Of a DNA stretch of 64,000 nucleotides, positions 12,505-21,578 are shown piece after piece; position 1 is the first letter of the stretch, and each line of letters begins with the position of its first letter. The stretch lies in assembly GCF_017377395.1 (NCBI RefSeq), contig NZ_CP061800.1, forward strand, positions 3,100,001 through 3,164,000. The letters are read 5' to 3'. Position numbers and translations under genes: made by a program. Source of the DNA: Desulfonema magnum. GTDB taxonomy: Bacteria > Desulfobacterota > Desulfobacteria > Desulfobacterales > 4be13. The notes beneath the pieces are model-generated. The model searched no databases. It had not been told where the DNA came from and saw only the letters and a program-made list of their open reading frames with translations.

Positions 12505-12864
12505 GCTGCCATCGCTTATATTTATTTTGAATTACAAATAAATTTCAGATAGTTAAAACTTGAATATAAAAAATAAGTTAAACGTGGCCCGGGCAGGAGA
12601 TTCCTTTCCAGCTTCTCGGATCGGGAAATCGGAAACAAGAGATCAGAGCGGGTAAAAGTGCGGCATTGCCCGCGGATTTTTCCGCATGATATGCCACCCA
12701 GCATAGCTTTCCGGTCTCCGACACAGACACTGCACGCAAAGCCGGAGCTGCGGAAATCCCTGCTTATCACTAATCCATGTAGATAAAACCGAAATATCAG
12801 GTTTCGTTCCCCAGCCCAACCGACACGACTGCCTCAGTGAACCGAATGATGAAAAATAAATAAT
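12505..12864. other. Spacer between mgtE and hicA
   Basis: 360 bp with no supportable gene. It belongs to the ~900-bp block lying between mgtE and the duplicated mgtE 3' end, so it probably arrived with hicAB. The hicA promoter should lie here. Confidence 0.5.
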
Positions 12865-13122
12865 ATGACGAAAAAAGACAAACGGATTCAGAGCCTGTTC
12901 AGAAATCCGAAAAGTATGCGATTTCCCGAGTTGGATGCAATTCTGACGGAGCTCGGATATGAGAAACGGCAAAGCGGAAAAGGCAGCAGCCATTATGTCT
13001 ATAGCCATCCGGATATTGAGATGCTGGTTGTTCTGGTATCTCACGGCAGAAACGACATGCTGCCGGAATATCAGGTGAGAAAGGCAGTTCAGTCTGTGAA
13101 AAGATTATTGGAGAACTTATGA
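12865..13122 (+). CDS. hicA: HicA-family mRNA interferase toxin
   Basis: An 85-residue protein with the double-stranded-RNA-binding-like HicA fold: F-ELDAILTELGYEKRQSGKGSSHYVY, where the His after GSS matches the catalytic His of HicA, then a PEYQVRKAV-SVKRLLE end. HicA cleaves mRNA when released from HicB. The stop codon overlaps the next ATG (ATGA at 13119-13122), typical of translationally coupled hicAB. The family is usually 60-85 residues, so this copy is full length. Confidence 0.8.
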   Translation: MTKKDKRIQSLFRNPKSMRFPELDAILTELGYEKRQSGKGSSHYVYSHPDIEMLVVLVSHGRNDMLPEYQVRKAVQSVKRLLENL

Positions 13123-13406
13123 AAAAAGACCTGTCATATTACATGAACCTCAGGTACCCTGTCAGAATCAGAACCATGACAGACGGCATGTACTGCGCTG
13201 AAATCAGAGAAATTCCCGGGCTGTGCGCCTACGGAATCTCGGCTGTGGAAGCGCTCGAAGAATTGGAGACTGTCAGACAGACGGCATTTGAACTGATGCT
13301 CAGACAGGGAAAAGAAATTCCTCTTCCCAGAGTTCGCCTGGAAATTCCCATAGATGCGTTTGAACAGTTGCCGAATAAGGAGGATATTGCCAAATTTCTT
13401 GTGTGA
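13119..13406 (+). CDS. hicB: HicB-family antitoxin
   Basis: A 95-residue protein with the HicB degenerate RNase H-like fold: YPVRI..MTDGMYCAEIREIPGLCAYG, then A-EALEELETVR. The C-terminal part is short and has no clear ribbon-helix-helix or HTH motif, so DNA binding is uncertain. It is coupled to hicA by a 4-bp overlap. Its TGA is followed immediately, with no spacer, by the duplicated mgtE fragment. Confidence 0.78.
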   Translation: MKKDLSYYMNLRYPVRIRTMTDGMYCAEIREIPGLCAYGISAVEALEELETVRQTAFELMLRQGKEIPLPRVRLEIPIDAFEQLPNKEDIAKFLV

Positions 13407-13658
13407 CTGTTCTACGGAACCCTTATCGGCCTGGTGGCCCGGATTCAGTACAGTCTGATGGCGGTCGCCATCTCCGTGGGACTTGCCCTTGTTTGTTCCA
13501 TGTCCGTGGCCGCCCTGGTCGGCTCCATGATGCCCATGGTGTTTGCAAGGATAAACATTGATCCTGCCGTGGCCACAGGCCCCTTTGTCACCACTGCCGT
13601 TGACATCATCAGCGTATTCCTCTACTTTCAGATTGCCGCCATCCTTATGGGGATATAG
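13407..13658 (+). pseudogene. Duplicate of the mgtE 3' end (252 bp)
   Basis: By direct comparison this segment matches 12253-12504 without gaps and with about 11 mismatches (~96% identity), both ending in the same TAG. It starts one base after the hicB stop codon. It encodes the last ~84 residues of MgtE (final membrane helices) and has no start or upstream domain, so it is a remnant. The mismatches include several amino-acid changes, for example the AQAQYN equivalent reads ARIQYS. Confidence 0.9.
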
Positions 13659-13681
13659 GCTGTTATCACCTCCTTGTTTTG

Positions 13682-14116
13682 CTAAGTGAAGGCAGATACT
13701 GGCACGGCCATCAACGTTACCATGGCTTTGGAAACAAGCTTCTCCTGATCCTGGGATATGGAAAACACTTGGGATTCCGAAGCGATGATTTTCTTCCCCT
13801 TATTGATCACCTCTGACCGACACACGATGACATCACCCACAGCAGGCTTGAAATAATTGATTTTAAATTCGATGGTCAGGATACGAAAGTTCTCTGAAAC
13901 CGTTGTATATGCGGCGTATCCGCCTGTATGATCAGCCATCGTGGCAATGACCCCCGCATGAACAAATCCGTCCTGTTGTGTGTGTTCCTGACGAATGTTC
14001 AGTCGGGTTTCAAAAATTCCGTATTCCACCCGGTCCACTTCAAAACCGCAATACGCCGGAAATCCCTGTATGTAATCCTTTTTTAAAAATTCGATTCGTT
14101 CCTTATCCATAGACAT
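13682..14116 (-). CDS. PaaI-type hotdog-fold thioesterase
   Basis: A 144-residue protein with the 4HBT/PaaI hotdog pattern: GFEVDRVEYG..ETRLNIRQEHTQQDGFVHAGVIATMADHTGGYAAYT, then TIEFKINYFKPAVGD. HAGV plus the Asp of MADHTGG correspond to the hotdog active-site helix. It probably hydrolyses acyl-CoA or aryl-CoA thioesters; the substrate is not deducible. It is convergent with the mgtE remnant and followed upstream by a MITE. It is a single-gene unit. Confidence 0.8.
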   Translation of the reverse strand: MSMDKERIEFLKKDYIQGFPAYCGFEVDRVEYGIFETRLNIRQEHTQQDGFVHAGVIATMADHTGGYAAYTTVSENFRILTIEFKINYFKPAVGDVIVCRSEVINKGKKIIASESQVFSISQDQEKLVSKAMVTLMAVPVSAFT

Positions 14117-14178
14117 TGCTCTCCGTGATCAGGCCGTGGGGGAGTTTCTTTTTTCCTTTGGCTGATTTTTCATATTTT

Positions 14179-14446
14179 CTGATTATAACGGATTCAGGGG
14201 AGGGCGCGGTATGCTGAAACTATCATGTCACAGGACACCGTCCTCCCCGGACGTCATTCAGGGGAAAAGCGGCGCGATGTGCGACCTGCAATAATGCCAC
14301 AAAGGCACGAAGGTACGAAGTCTCACGAAGGCTCTCTGTGCTTCTTTGTGTCTTCGTGTCTTTGTGGCATTGAAGCCCCGCGGGGGCGGCATATTTGCAG
14401 CATGCAAATATGCCGTGGCGGCCTCCCCTGAATCCGTTATAATCAG
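14179..14446. mobile_element. Family-A MITE with 25-bp terminal inverted repeats and 8-bp target duplication
   Basis: Left end CTGATTATAACGGATTCAGG... at 14179-14203 and its perfect reverse complement at 14422-14446. The flanks are identical 8-mers, CATATTTT, at 14171-14178 and 14447-14454, a textbook target-site duplication. The 268-bp interior codes for nothing. It holds a nested repeat of the CACGAAG/CTTCGTG type (14288-14370, also at 51537-51617) and a GCATATTTGCAGCATGCAAATATGC palindrome region. Other family members have the same ends. Confidence 0.9.
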
Positions 14447-14531
14447 CATATTTTTTTAAATTTCCTCATTTTTTTCCAATGACAGCAGATCAAAAAGATT
14501 CAGCCGCGTTCAGGATATCCGTTTCCGCACT

Positions 14532-15245
14532 TCATATCCAGACATCAAGCTCACTCAGCGCGGTTGACGCTGTTAAATATGAGGCATTGTCTGCCATAGT
14601 TCTCTGCTGAATGTTCATCAATAACGTTTTCAGAGACAGCGATTCGGAAGCTCTGCCGTCCGGTAAGGAGAAATCAGACATATGCCTTTGCATATGCTGC
14701 AATGCGTTTCTTATACCGCGTGAACTGGGTTGCTGGCGCAAAATTTCTGTGAGTTCATTTGCCAGGTCCGAGAAATTCTCATTCTTTTTCATCCGGGACA
14801 CAGCACTGCTGATGGCCTCGTATATGTCCGGATTTCTTGCCAGCACAGAGTATCTGTGCTGGTGCCATAGCTGCCGTGCATTTCTCGGCAAAGAGATTCT
14901 TCCTTGTTCTTTGTGCTTATATTTATTTTCGAGAAGACTGAACTGACGGTATGGCTCATCAATATATTTCACCGGCCATTCACCGGTTTCAGGGGGCGGA
15001 GGAAGCGGTGACTTATGCCTGAATCCCCGGAGAGACATTTCTGCAACCAATAAATCATGCCGCAGTGTAAGCGCCCGGCCATGGCCCTTCCAGCGAAGTG
15101 TCTCAGGATGATTTGAATATCCTTTTTTATTATTGGTAATAACAGACACAATAGCGTGCAGTTCCCTGTGTTCTCCGAGCAGACTCTGACGGTTCAGATA
15201 TCCCGGATTTATGTCCCAAATTCTCATTTGTTTAGTTGCATTCAA
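14532..15245 (-). CDS. Pyrimidine-dimer DNA glycosylase-like / DUF1722 protein
   Basis: A 237-residue protein. The N-terminus (MRIWDINPGYLNRQSLLGEHREL, ~7-30) and R-DLLVAEM resemble the pyrimidine-dimer glycosylase/endonuclease V-type family. The C-terminal half (LWHQHRYSVLARNPDIYEAI, then PSSRGIRNALQHMQRHM) matches the DUF1722/YbgA domain, which is often linked to photolyase. A DNA-repair role for UV damage is plausible but inferred. The family start is probably the internal ATG at 15227 (MRIWD). The outer ATG at 15245 has AGGA ~13 bp upstream. It stands alone between repeats. Confidence 0.6.
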   Translation of the reverse strand: MNATKQMRIWDINPGYLNRQSLLGEHRELHAIVSVITNNKKGYSNHPETLRWKGHGRALTLRHDLLVAEMSLRGFRHKSPLPPPPETGEWPVKYIDEPYRQFSLLENKYKHKEQGRISLPRNARQLWHQHRYSVLARNPDIYEAISSAVSRMKKNENFSDLANELTEILRQQPSSRGIRNALQHMQRHMSDFSLPDGRASESLSLKTLLMNIQQRTMADNASYLTASTALSELDVWI

Positions 15246-15577
15246 TATTTCGCATCCTGAATCATAAAACAGCTCCCATCCCTGTTCCGCAATGCTGTTG
15301 GCTTATGAAGTCCCGGGCGGATCCGGAGTGCAAAAATTTTATTTTTGCAATTGCGAAAAAGCATTTTTCGCACTCCGGAGAAATTCGCCTGATCTTAAGT
15401 CAACAGTATTGTCCTTGTTCTGAGGCTGTATGACAGGATGCATGACATCTTTCAGCCTCAACTTACGGAACTAAGGAACCGACACTCTTCAAAATAGGAC
15501 TTTGTACGGAATCGGCTGAATCTTGAGCCTTCCCCAAATCCGTTATAATCAGAATTTTTCATAGAGACATTAAGTCA
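15246..15577. repeat. Intergenic region with a double hairpin of the GGAGTGCAAAAAT family and a solo family-A end
   Basis: CCGGAGTG (15323) pairs with CACTCCGG (15371-15378) and encloses two smaller hairpins, TGCAAAAAT-TTT-ATTTTTGCA and GCGAAAAA-GC-ATTTTTCGC. The same motif recurs at 48283-48418. At 15528-15552 there is a lone right end of the family-A element (CCAAATCCGTTATAATCAG) with no matching left end. No gene. Confidence 0.75.
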
Positions 15578-16534
15578 CTATTTCCGGCTGTAATCAGATA
15601 TCTGTTCAAACACTTTATCCAAGACAGGGATTTCCGCATATTCCATGACCATCCTCAGGCTGTCCGCGTAAAGGTCAAGTTCGGGCGTGATGTCGCTGAT
15701 GAGCTGAAGATATAAAGCCTGATTCAATTTGGGAGACTGGCCTGCATATGTTTTGCTTATCTCTGCCAGCTGAGACCGAATATCGTCAGACTGTTCTTTC
15801 CCCAGGATGCTGAAATGATAACGGTCTGAGACCTCCTTATTGTTTACTTTGACATACCATTTATATGAGGTCGCCGGTCTGAGTTTCTTTCCGCTGACAC
15901 GCACGAATCTGCCTGTTTTCATATCTGCTTCAATGACCTTGTGTGATTTTTTTTCAGCTCCGACGATGACCAGCTTTGCTTCAGTGTCTGAAGAGATATT
16001 GCCATTTTTCCATCTGAAAAGTATCGGCTTTCCATATAGTGCGGTGGTTCCGTTGACCGGCCAGACATCACCTGTGGAAAATTCGCCTATAAAAAACGAG
16101 CTGTCTTTTGCTTTGTCCTTGGCTCTGGTACTCATCAAATTTTCTTCAGCAAGATTTCTCCGTTCAATCTTTGTCCTTATCACAACCTCTGAAAAGAGGC
16201 TCTTAAGCCATCCTGAGCTACGCTGATTTTTGCATTCCTTGACAATAGTTCTTTTATTCACCATCTTTTCGCCGCAGTCCGTATTTCTGTAAATCAGGGC
16301 TACACTTTTATTTTTATGCGGGATGATGATATCATCGTTCAAAACGTAAATATTTGCGGGGGATTTGGTGACAGCTTTTCCGTCCCGCCAGAGGGTATAG
16401 CACTCATCAGAAGTCATTTCCGCGGGTATTTTGATATATCCCACACTTTGTGACGATTTGCCAGCCTGCGCTGCCGGGACCATTGATATCAGAAACAAAC
16501 ACACCATAATTTCTAGAAAAAAACTTCTCATCAT
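15578..16534 (-). CDS. Secreted protein of unknown function linked to CHASE2/CHAT genes
   Basis: A 318-residue protein with a Sec signal peptide (hydrophobic to ~20, cleavage after AAQAG). There is no recognised catalytic motif. Residues ~160-245 form a beta-rich segment (ILFRWKNG, KLVIVGAEKK, LRPATSYKWYVKVN) like fibronectin-type or carbohydrate-binding sandwiches. The C-terminal ~70 residues are helical. Its ATG overlaps the CHASE2 gene stop by 4 bp (ATGA), so the two are translationally coupled. Similar CHAT + CHASE2 + secreted beta-sandwich sets are known in cyanobacteria (DUF928 proteins); the equivalence here is inferred from context only. Confidence 0.6.
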   Translation of the reverse strand: MMRSFFLEIMVCLFLISMVPAAQAGKSSQSVGYIKIPAEMTSDECYTLWRDGKAVTKSPANIYVLNDDIIIPHKNKSVALIYRNTDCGEKMVNKRTIVKECKNQRSSGWLKSLFSEVVIRTKIERRNLAEENLMSTRAKDKAKDSSFFIGEFSTGDVWPVNGTTALYGKPILFRWKNGNISSDTEAKLVIVGAEKKSHKVIEADMKTGRFVRVSGKKLRPATSYKWYVKVNNKEVSDRYHFSILGKEQSDDIRSQLAEISKTYAGQSPKLNQALYLQLISDITPELDLYADSLRMVMEYAEIPVLDKVFEQISDYSRK

Positions 16535-17910
16535 TCATTCTCCCTTCTTGTTTTTAACCAATCTTCTGCAATTTCACAAAGCCCCACAATATTCTCAAAT
16601 ATCCAAATCGCGACAATCAGGAACCAGAAATCTAAAAACAGTCCCCATGTGCTGAATATCCAGAGACTTATGAGCATATCCGAAAACCAGAAAACTATTG
16701 TCAGAAGCAGTGCCGCCAGTGCAAGCGGCATGTGAACGAAAATAATGGCTAACAGAACAATCAACATCGCCACTATCAGATACTTAAGTACAGAATGTTT
16801 ATGAACCTGATTGCCCCTCAGAAAAAGATTTAATCCGTTGGCAATCACAAAAAACCCCGGCATGTCACCTATCGGCGTAACATGGATATCTCTTATCTCA
16901 TCGTAAGTGGAGCCGATCAGGACGGTTTTATCCTGGTATATCTTTTCATCAAATTTTCCGCCCAGAAGCATCGCCGGTGTCAGCATCATGTCAATCAGCA
17001 AATCTTCCCCGTTACCATAGCCTGTCATCACCTCCCGTGGTGCAATACGAAATTTGAGTCTCGCGGGAAGGCACTCTTTTGACGGGTCCTGATGATACAA
17101 CTGAATATCGTCAGCACTGCCGTCAGATGGAATTGAAATGCCGTCTCCCAAACCTTTCTTCAGCCGGGCTTCTGTTTCTGCCAGTATTTTATTCCCCTGC
17201 TCAAGTCCGTGCCATTGATAAAGTGCTGCCAGGATGGGCAGGGAAAGCAGGACACGGTTCTGATCTTCTGCAATTTTGTAAAAGCGCAAATGCCGAACCT
17301 TGCGGTCTGATGTATTGAAGAAGACCGCGGGGCTTCCCTGTTTGATGACCATGCTTTCCTGATCAAGCAATTCATAATATTGACGGGTATATCCCTTTGG
17401 ATTCGGTATCCTTTCTTTCCACGGCAGGATGATCGCTGTTCCCTGCTTTTTTGCAAGCCTTACAGCTTCCCGCAGCAGGGACAGGTAACGCTGGTTTTCT
17501 TCCACAAAAGCCCCGTCCTCGTAGTAAAGCGGAACAGGTTTGTCCAGTGCAAAATCCACGACTACCACTTTTGCGCCGAGTGCTATGGATTTGATGATCG
17601 TCCTGCCCAGGAGTTCTCTCGGAGTCCAGAAGCCCTGTCCGGGACTGGCTTCATAGGTCTCGGCATCAAGCTCTATCATGCGGATCGCATCGGAAACCGG
17701 TTCTTCCTCCTCACCGGAAACCACCGCCACCCTGAAGTCAGATTTTACCAGAAAGTCATAGGTGTCATTCAGCATCTCCTGTCCGATGCCGGTGTAAGAA
17801 GAAATAAGATGGAGAAGGAGAGCAGCCAGAACCCCCCAGACCAGATTCAGCAGAAAATGTTTCATTCGCTCCCGGGGAGAGCGATTGTACCAATTGAAAA
17901 AGAGTCCCAT
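16531..17910 (-). CDS. CHASE2 sensor-domain membrane protein without output domain
   Basis: A 459-residue protein. One N-terminal membrane helix (~18-40) is followed by an extracytoplasmic CHASE2 domain (~45-365: IRMIELDAETYEAS, F-TPRELLGRTI, GAKVVVVDFALD, KTVLIGSTYDEIRDIHVTPIGDMPG) and three or four membrane helices (~375-455). The usual C-terminal kinase, cyclase or HTH is absent; it ends DWLKTRRENE. It probably senses an extracellular cue and acts through its partners. It is coupled by a 4-bp overlap to the secreted protein gene and lies downstream of the CHAT gene. Confidence 0.85.
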   Translation of the reverse strand: MGLFFNWYNRSPRERMKHFLLNLVWGVLAALLLHLISSYTGIGQEMLNDTYDFLVKSDFRVAVVSGEEEEPVSDAIRMIELDAETYEASPGQGFWTPRELLGRTIIKSIALGAKVVVVDFALDKPVPLYYEDGAFVEENQRYLSLLREAVRLAKKQGTAIILPWKERIPNPKGYTRQYYELLDQESMVIKQGSPAVFFNTSDRKVRHLRFYKIAEDQNRVLLSLPILAALYQWHGLEQGNKILAETEARLKKGLGDGISIPSDGSADDIQLYHQDPSKECLPARLKFRIAPREVMTGYGNGEDLLIDMMLTPAMLLGGKFDEKIYQDKTVLIGSTYDEIRDIHVTPIGDMPGFFVIANGLNLFLRGNQVHKHSVLKYLIVAMLIVLLAIIFVHMPLALAALLLTIVFWFSDMLISLWIFSTWGLFLDFWFLIVAIWIFENIVGLCEIAEDWLKTRRENE

Positions 17911-17937
17911 GCGCTGTTTTCTCCTGTATCAAAGTAT

Positions 17938-18052
17938 CAAAGCCGGGGGATTAATCCCCCGGCTGGAAAGCTCAAGTGCGCTAAAGCGCACTAAAATTAA
18001 GCTGGCTTCAGCCTGCTTTCGCTTTCAGCCCCGGCATTGATGCCGGGGCTTT
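17938..18052. repeat. Cluster of three palindromes between the CHAT and CHASE2 genes
   Basis: Hairpins AGCCGGGGG-ATTA-CCCCCGGCT (17941-17964), GTGCGCTAAAGCGCAC (17976-17991) and AGCCCCGGCATTGATGCCGG..CT (18027-18050), the last followed by TTTT on the plus strand. They look like REP elements and could attenuate minus-strand read-through from the CHAT gene into the CHASE2 gene. Confidence 0.7.
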
Positions 18053-18086
18053 TATTTCGAGGCTTCAATTTATAAACACGCCCATT

Positions 18087-21000
18087 TTACAGCCAATTCC
18101 CGATCAGCAAAAACGGAGCCCAGTAATAAGGATGGTGATATCCCTGGCTGATGAGTTCCTTCTGGGCATTCTGCAAAGCCTTTGCCTTTGAAATATCGGA
18201 TTCCCCGAGCCGGCGATAAAATTCTCTCATAGCCAGAGAAGTGGTTTTATCATTGACAGACCATAATGTGGCGATTGCGCTCCTCGCACCTGCTTTAATC
18301 GCGACACCGGCAAGCCCCAGCACGGCACGCTCGTTTCCCGAGGCGGTTTGACATGCGCTTAACGTCAGCAATTCCAGCGGATTTTCACGAAATCTGCCAA
18401 TGCCGACAACGTGTTCAAGTTTGTCCATTGTCAGCTTGCCATCGTATGTCAGCAGAAACGAATTTTTTGCAGTGCCGCCGAATTCACCGTGAGTGGCAAT
18501 ATGAACAATGGAATATTCATGATTTTTAAACTCATAATCAATATTATCAACGGTATATGCTTCATCTTGGAGTATCTTTCCGCCCATCACTGTTTTGATA
18601 TCGCTTAACTCCTCCGGAACATTTTCCAGAGGTTTAAAATTTTGTCTGGCTTCGGAAAGACCGGAGAGGAGAACTTCGGCATTTTCCTTATCAATCGGCT
18701 TGGGATCAACAAGGGTGGTTCCGGGTATGGTGACAATGGCGTATTTTTCGATAAGATAGTGTTTTCCATCACAGAGTGCGGAGAACGGAATTGAACGAAG
18801 CGATCCATCCGGAGCAACAATCAGCGTATCAATATTTTCATCGCTTAATTCGGTTTCAATGGGTCGTATTAACTGGTCATAAAGATACTGGGCGGAGTTC
18901 CGAAATTCATAACTTCGCAGACTCTGTAACTCATCCCTGAATTGCATTGCTGTATTTCTGAGTTCCTCTGGATTCGCAGGAACAGTAATTTGTTTCATTC
19001 CATCACCCAGAATCAGCAACATTGCCAAATGATCGGGTAAAAGAATCGGATAAATGACTGCTGTATGAGAAGAAGCTTTGTCCAGGCGGATGGACTTTTT
19101 GCGGAGGGCCGTCACGCATTCATCCTGAAAAAAATCTTCCAACTCCGCGGTTTTCAGAAGTTCCATTGTATCACGGGCCTTGCAGAGAGGGGATGCTTCA
19201 CCTTCACTGCATAAGACACTCTCAGATGTTTTCGTCTGCTTCAGAAGGAGTTCCGCCAGTCCCAGATAAACTGGCCTGATCTGCTCGCCAAAGGTGTTTT
19301 TTATCTGACTGCGATATCCTGTAAAGAATTCGCTGCGGATGGGATTCAGCGTGGATACCGCATTATTGAAAGCGCTGACCGCATTTTCAATATCTCCCTG
19401 GCTTCTGAACAGCCTTCCCAACTGCCACTGCCAGCGATATAAAATTTCAGGTGAATCTGTCTGCTGGGCGTAAAATACTGCTTTCCGGGTCATATTGAGC
19501 GCATCTGAAAAACGATTCTCCGCCTCATACAATTCTCCGATATATCCGTATGCATAGGCAGCAATCCGTGTATCTTCCAGTGCCTCAGCGATCTGTCTTG
19601 CTTTATGCAACAGTTCGTGAGGAATTTCTTCGAGACGGCTTTCAGATGGAAGTTCTTTCCCAATCCTTTGGACAATGAAAGCCAGTGAGATCATATCTGC
19701 GGCTTTGTGATGAGAATTTGGAAGACTTTCAATCTGAGATATGATATTCTCCGCTTGTGTGAGGATGTTTCCATCACCGCCAATCCAACTTCTGACACGG
19801 AGCAAGTTTATCAATATCTTTGATTTCAGCGGGGTTCCTTCAACAAGATCAGCGCCTTGCATATAGGCTTCTTTTGCCTTGTCATATGCTTCGTTTACCG
19901 CAAACACATTGCCCATGTTATTTAAAAGGCTTGTCTCAAGAAGAGGATTTTCCTCGGAATGAACCGCCTTCTGTCCTTTTTCCAAATACGCTTTTGCTTT
20001 CTCCGCGTCACCGCAAGAAAGATAAATATCACCGAGAGTGCCGAACAACAAGGCTTTGGCATAAGCGTCATTGTTTTTTTCGATAACAGGAAGGGCTTCC
20101 TCAAGGACTGACAATGCTTTTTGGTAATATCCCATTGCCTGATAAGCAGTTGTCAGACAGACCAGCGTATCTGCACAAGAAGCAGGTTTTTTGAAAAAAT
20201 CTGGTTTCTCTCTTTCTTTTTCCCATATCTCGGCCGCATGTTCAAAATCGCCTTTGTGATAAAAATCCGCTGCATCTGAATCTCCGAAGGCCAGAGGCGG
20301 ACTTGCCAGCCAGTCGTCAAGCGGAGTTGGCAGGCTGTCCCGTTTGGTCAGCACAAATCGGAGTTCGCTTTCCCCGGTCCGCTTTGCACAAGGGGTTTTT
20401 ACCCATCGGGTTGCATCAAGATAATTCTCGGGCAAGGCCGCCAACCCTTTGCTGGCATCTTCCTCCGGCGACTTAATTTCCACCAGGCCGTCAATTCCTA
20501 ATTCTGATGACGCATCTACCTCGCTGCCTGCGGATTGAATGAAATGATCTGCAACAATACGAATATTTCCTCCGTTTCCTTCGTAAGCTTTTGCAATGAT
20601 CTCGCTCTGATTCAGCGTGACAAATTCCGGATCAATGCTGATATCTCCGGCATCGTCTGAGCCGCCCTGAACCGTGGTGGTAATCCTGCCGTCTGACAAA
20701 TGAATTGCATTTTTGACATTGATCGTCATTCTGCCGCCGCCGGAAACATCAGATTCCGTTGTCACCGAGCTTTGATCTATCCGCATGCTATCCGCAGAAA
20801 TGATAAATATATCTCCGGCATGGCCGCTCCGGGTACTTTTGGCAGAAATTGAGGCTTCATTGGTCATGTCCAGCGCATTCACATTTATCAGCCTGATATT
20901 TCCGCCCTGGCCTGTACTCTCACTGGCAGCTGATATTGTACCGCCGTGGCTCAGTTCCAGACGTTCCATATCCTGAATGATAATATCACCGGCCCGACCA

Positions 21001-21578
21001 TCTTGCAGCGTATTGCCGTCCCATGTCTCATCTCCGAGAGTATTGGCATAAATATGTCCGTTCTCGCCGATTGTCATGTGCGGCGTTGAAATGGTTAAAT
21101 CTCCTCCGCTTCCGCTGCTGTGTGTCGCGGTATATATCCAGCTTTTATCCAATTTCACTCCGGAACCGGAAATATTGACAGATTCCCCGGCGAAAATTGA
21201 AATATCCCCGGAATCCCCTGCCCCTCGGGTACTGGTGGTTATGGTTCCGCCTTCGTGAACTTCCAGGCGGTTTATATCCAACTCCACATTTCCGCCGCGT
21301 CCCCCGCCATAAGTCTGGGCGTTGATCATTGCATCTTTGGTGAGGGTCAGATCATCTGTTTTGATGGTGATCTTTCCTCCGTCTCTTTCTGACATTGTCT
21401 GCGAATATACCCCATAATAATCGCCAAACAATCCGAGATCATCAGCCCCGGATCCGGAAATATTGACGGATTCCCCGGCAACAATGGAAATGTTTCCCCC
21501 GGGATCAGTGTTTCCGCCAGTGTCCAAACTGCCGGACGAGACATAGCCCTTGTTCATTTCCAGATCATTTGCATTCAA
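18087..21578 (-). CDS. Haemagglutinin-repeat / TPR / CHAT protease, 5'-truncated
   Basis: 1163 residues remain. Residues 1-~375 are filamentous-haemagglutinin-type beta-helix repeats (GGDITLNA..., GGNISIVAGESVNISGSG). Residues ~425-760 are TPR-like helices (AYQAMGYYQKALSVLEEALP). The C-terminal ~380 residues form a CHAT domain, a caspase-like cysteine protease fold, with the His of HIATHG (~1030) and the Cys of LSACQTA (~1076) present. The apparent start is a TTG in mid-repeat. The same frame continues upstream with family-like sequence (VISNDSAGAGRGG) to a TGA at 21633-21635. The signal peptide and secretion domain seen in intact relatives are therefore missing, and the gene is probably a truncated remnant next to the mobile element at 21844. 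The active site is intact. Confidence 0.8.
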   Translation of the reverse strand: MNANDLEMNKGYVSSGSLDTGGNTDPGGNISIVAGESVNISGSGADDLGLFGDYYGVYSQTMSERDGGKITIKTDDLTLTKDAMINAQTYGGGRGGNVELDINRLEVHEGGTITTSTRGAGDSGDISIFAGESVNISGSGVKLDKSWIYTATHSSGSGGDLTISTPHMTIGENGHIYANTLGDETWDGNTLQDGRAGDIIIQDMERLELSHGGTISAASESTGQGGNIRLINVNALDMTNEASISAKSTRSGHAGDIFIISADSMRIDQSSVTTESDVSGGGRMTINVKNAIHLSDGRITTTVQGGSDDAGDISIDPEFVTLNQSEIIAKAYEGNGGNIRIVADHFIQSAGSEVDASSELGIDGLVEIKSPEEDASKGLAALPENYLDATRWVKTPCAKRTGESELRFVLTKRDSLPTPLDDWLASPPLAFGDSDAADFYHKGDFEHAAEIWEKEREKPDFFKKPASCADTLVCLTTAYQAMGYYQKALSVLEEALPVIEKNNDAYAKALLFGTLGDIYLSCGDAEKAKAYLEKGQKAVHSEENPLLETSLLNNMGNVFAVNEAYDKAKEAYMQGADLVEGTPLKSKILINLLRVRSWIGGDGNILTQAENIISQIESLPNSHHKAADMISLAFIVQRIGKELPSESRLEEIPHELLHKARQIAEALEDTRIAAYAYGYIGELYEAENRFSDALNMTRKAVFYAQQTDSPEILYRWQWQLGRLFRSQGDIENAVSAFNNAVSTLNPIRSEFFTGYRSQIKNTFGEQIRPVYLGLAELLLKQTKTSESVLCSEGEASPLCKARDTMELLKTAELEDFFQDECVTALRKKSIRLDKASSHTAVIYPILLPDHLAMLLILGDGMKQITVPANPEELRNTAMQFRDELQSLRSYEFRNSAQYLYDQLIRPIETELSDENIDTLIVAPDGSLRSIPFSALCDGKHYLIEKYAIVTIPGTTLVDPKPIDKENAEVLLSGLSEARQNFKPLENVPEELSDIKTVMGGKILQDEAYTVDNIDYEFKNHEYSIVHIATHGEFGGTAKNSFLLTYDGKLTMDKLEHVVGIGRFRENPLELLTLSACQTASGNERAVLGLAGVAIKAGARSAIATLWSVNDKTTSLAMREFYRRLGESDISKAKALQNAQKELISQGYHHPYYWAPFLLIGNWL

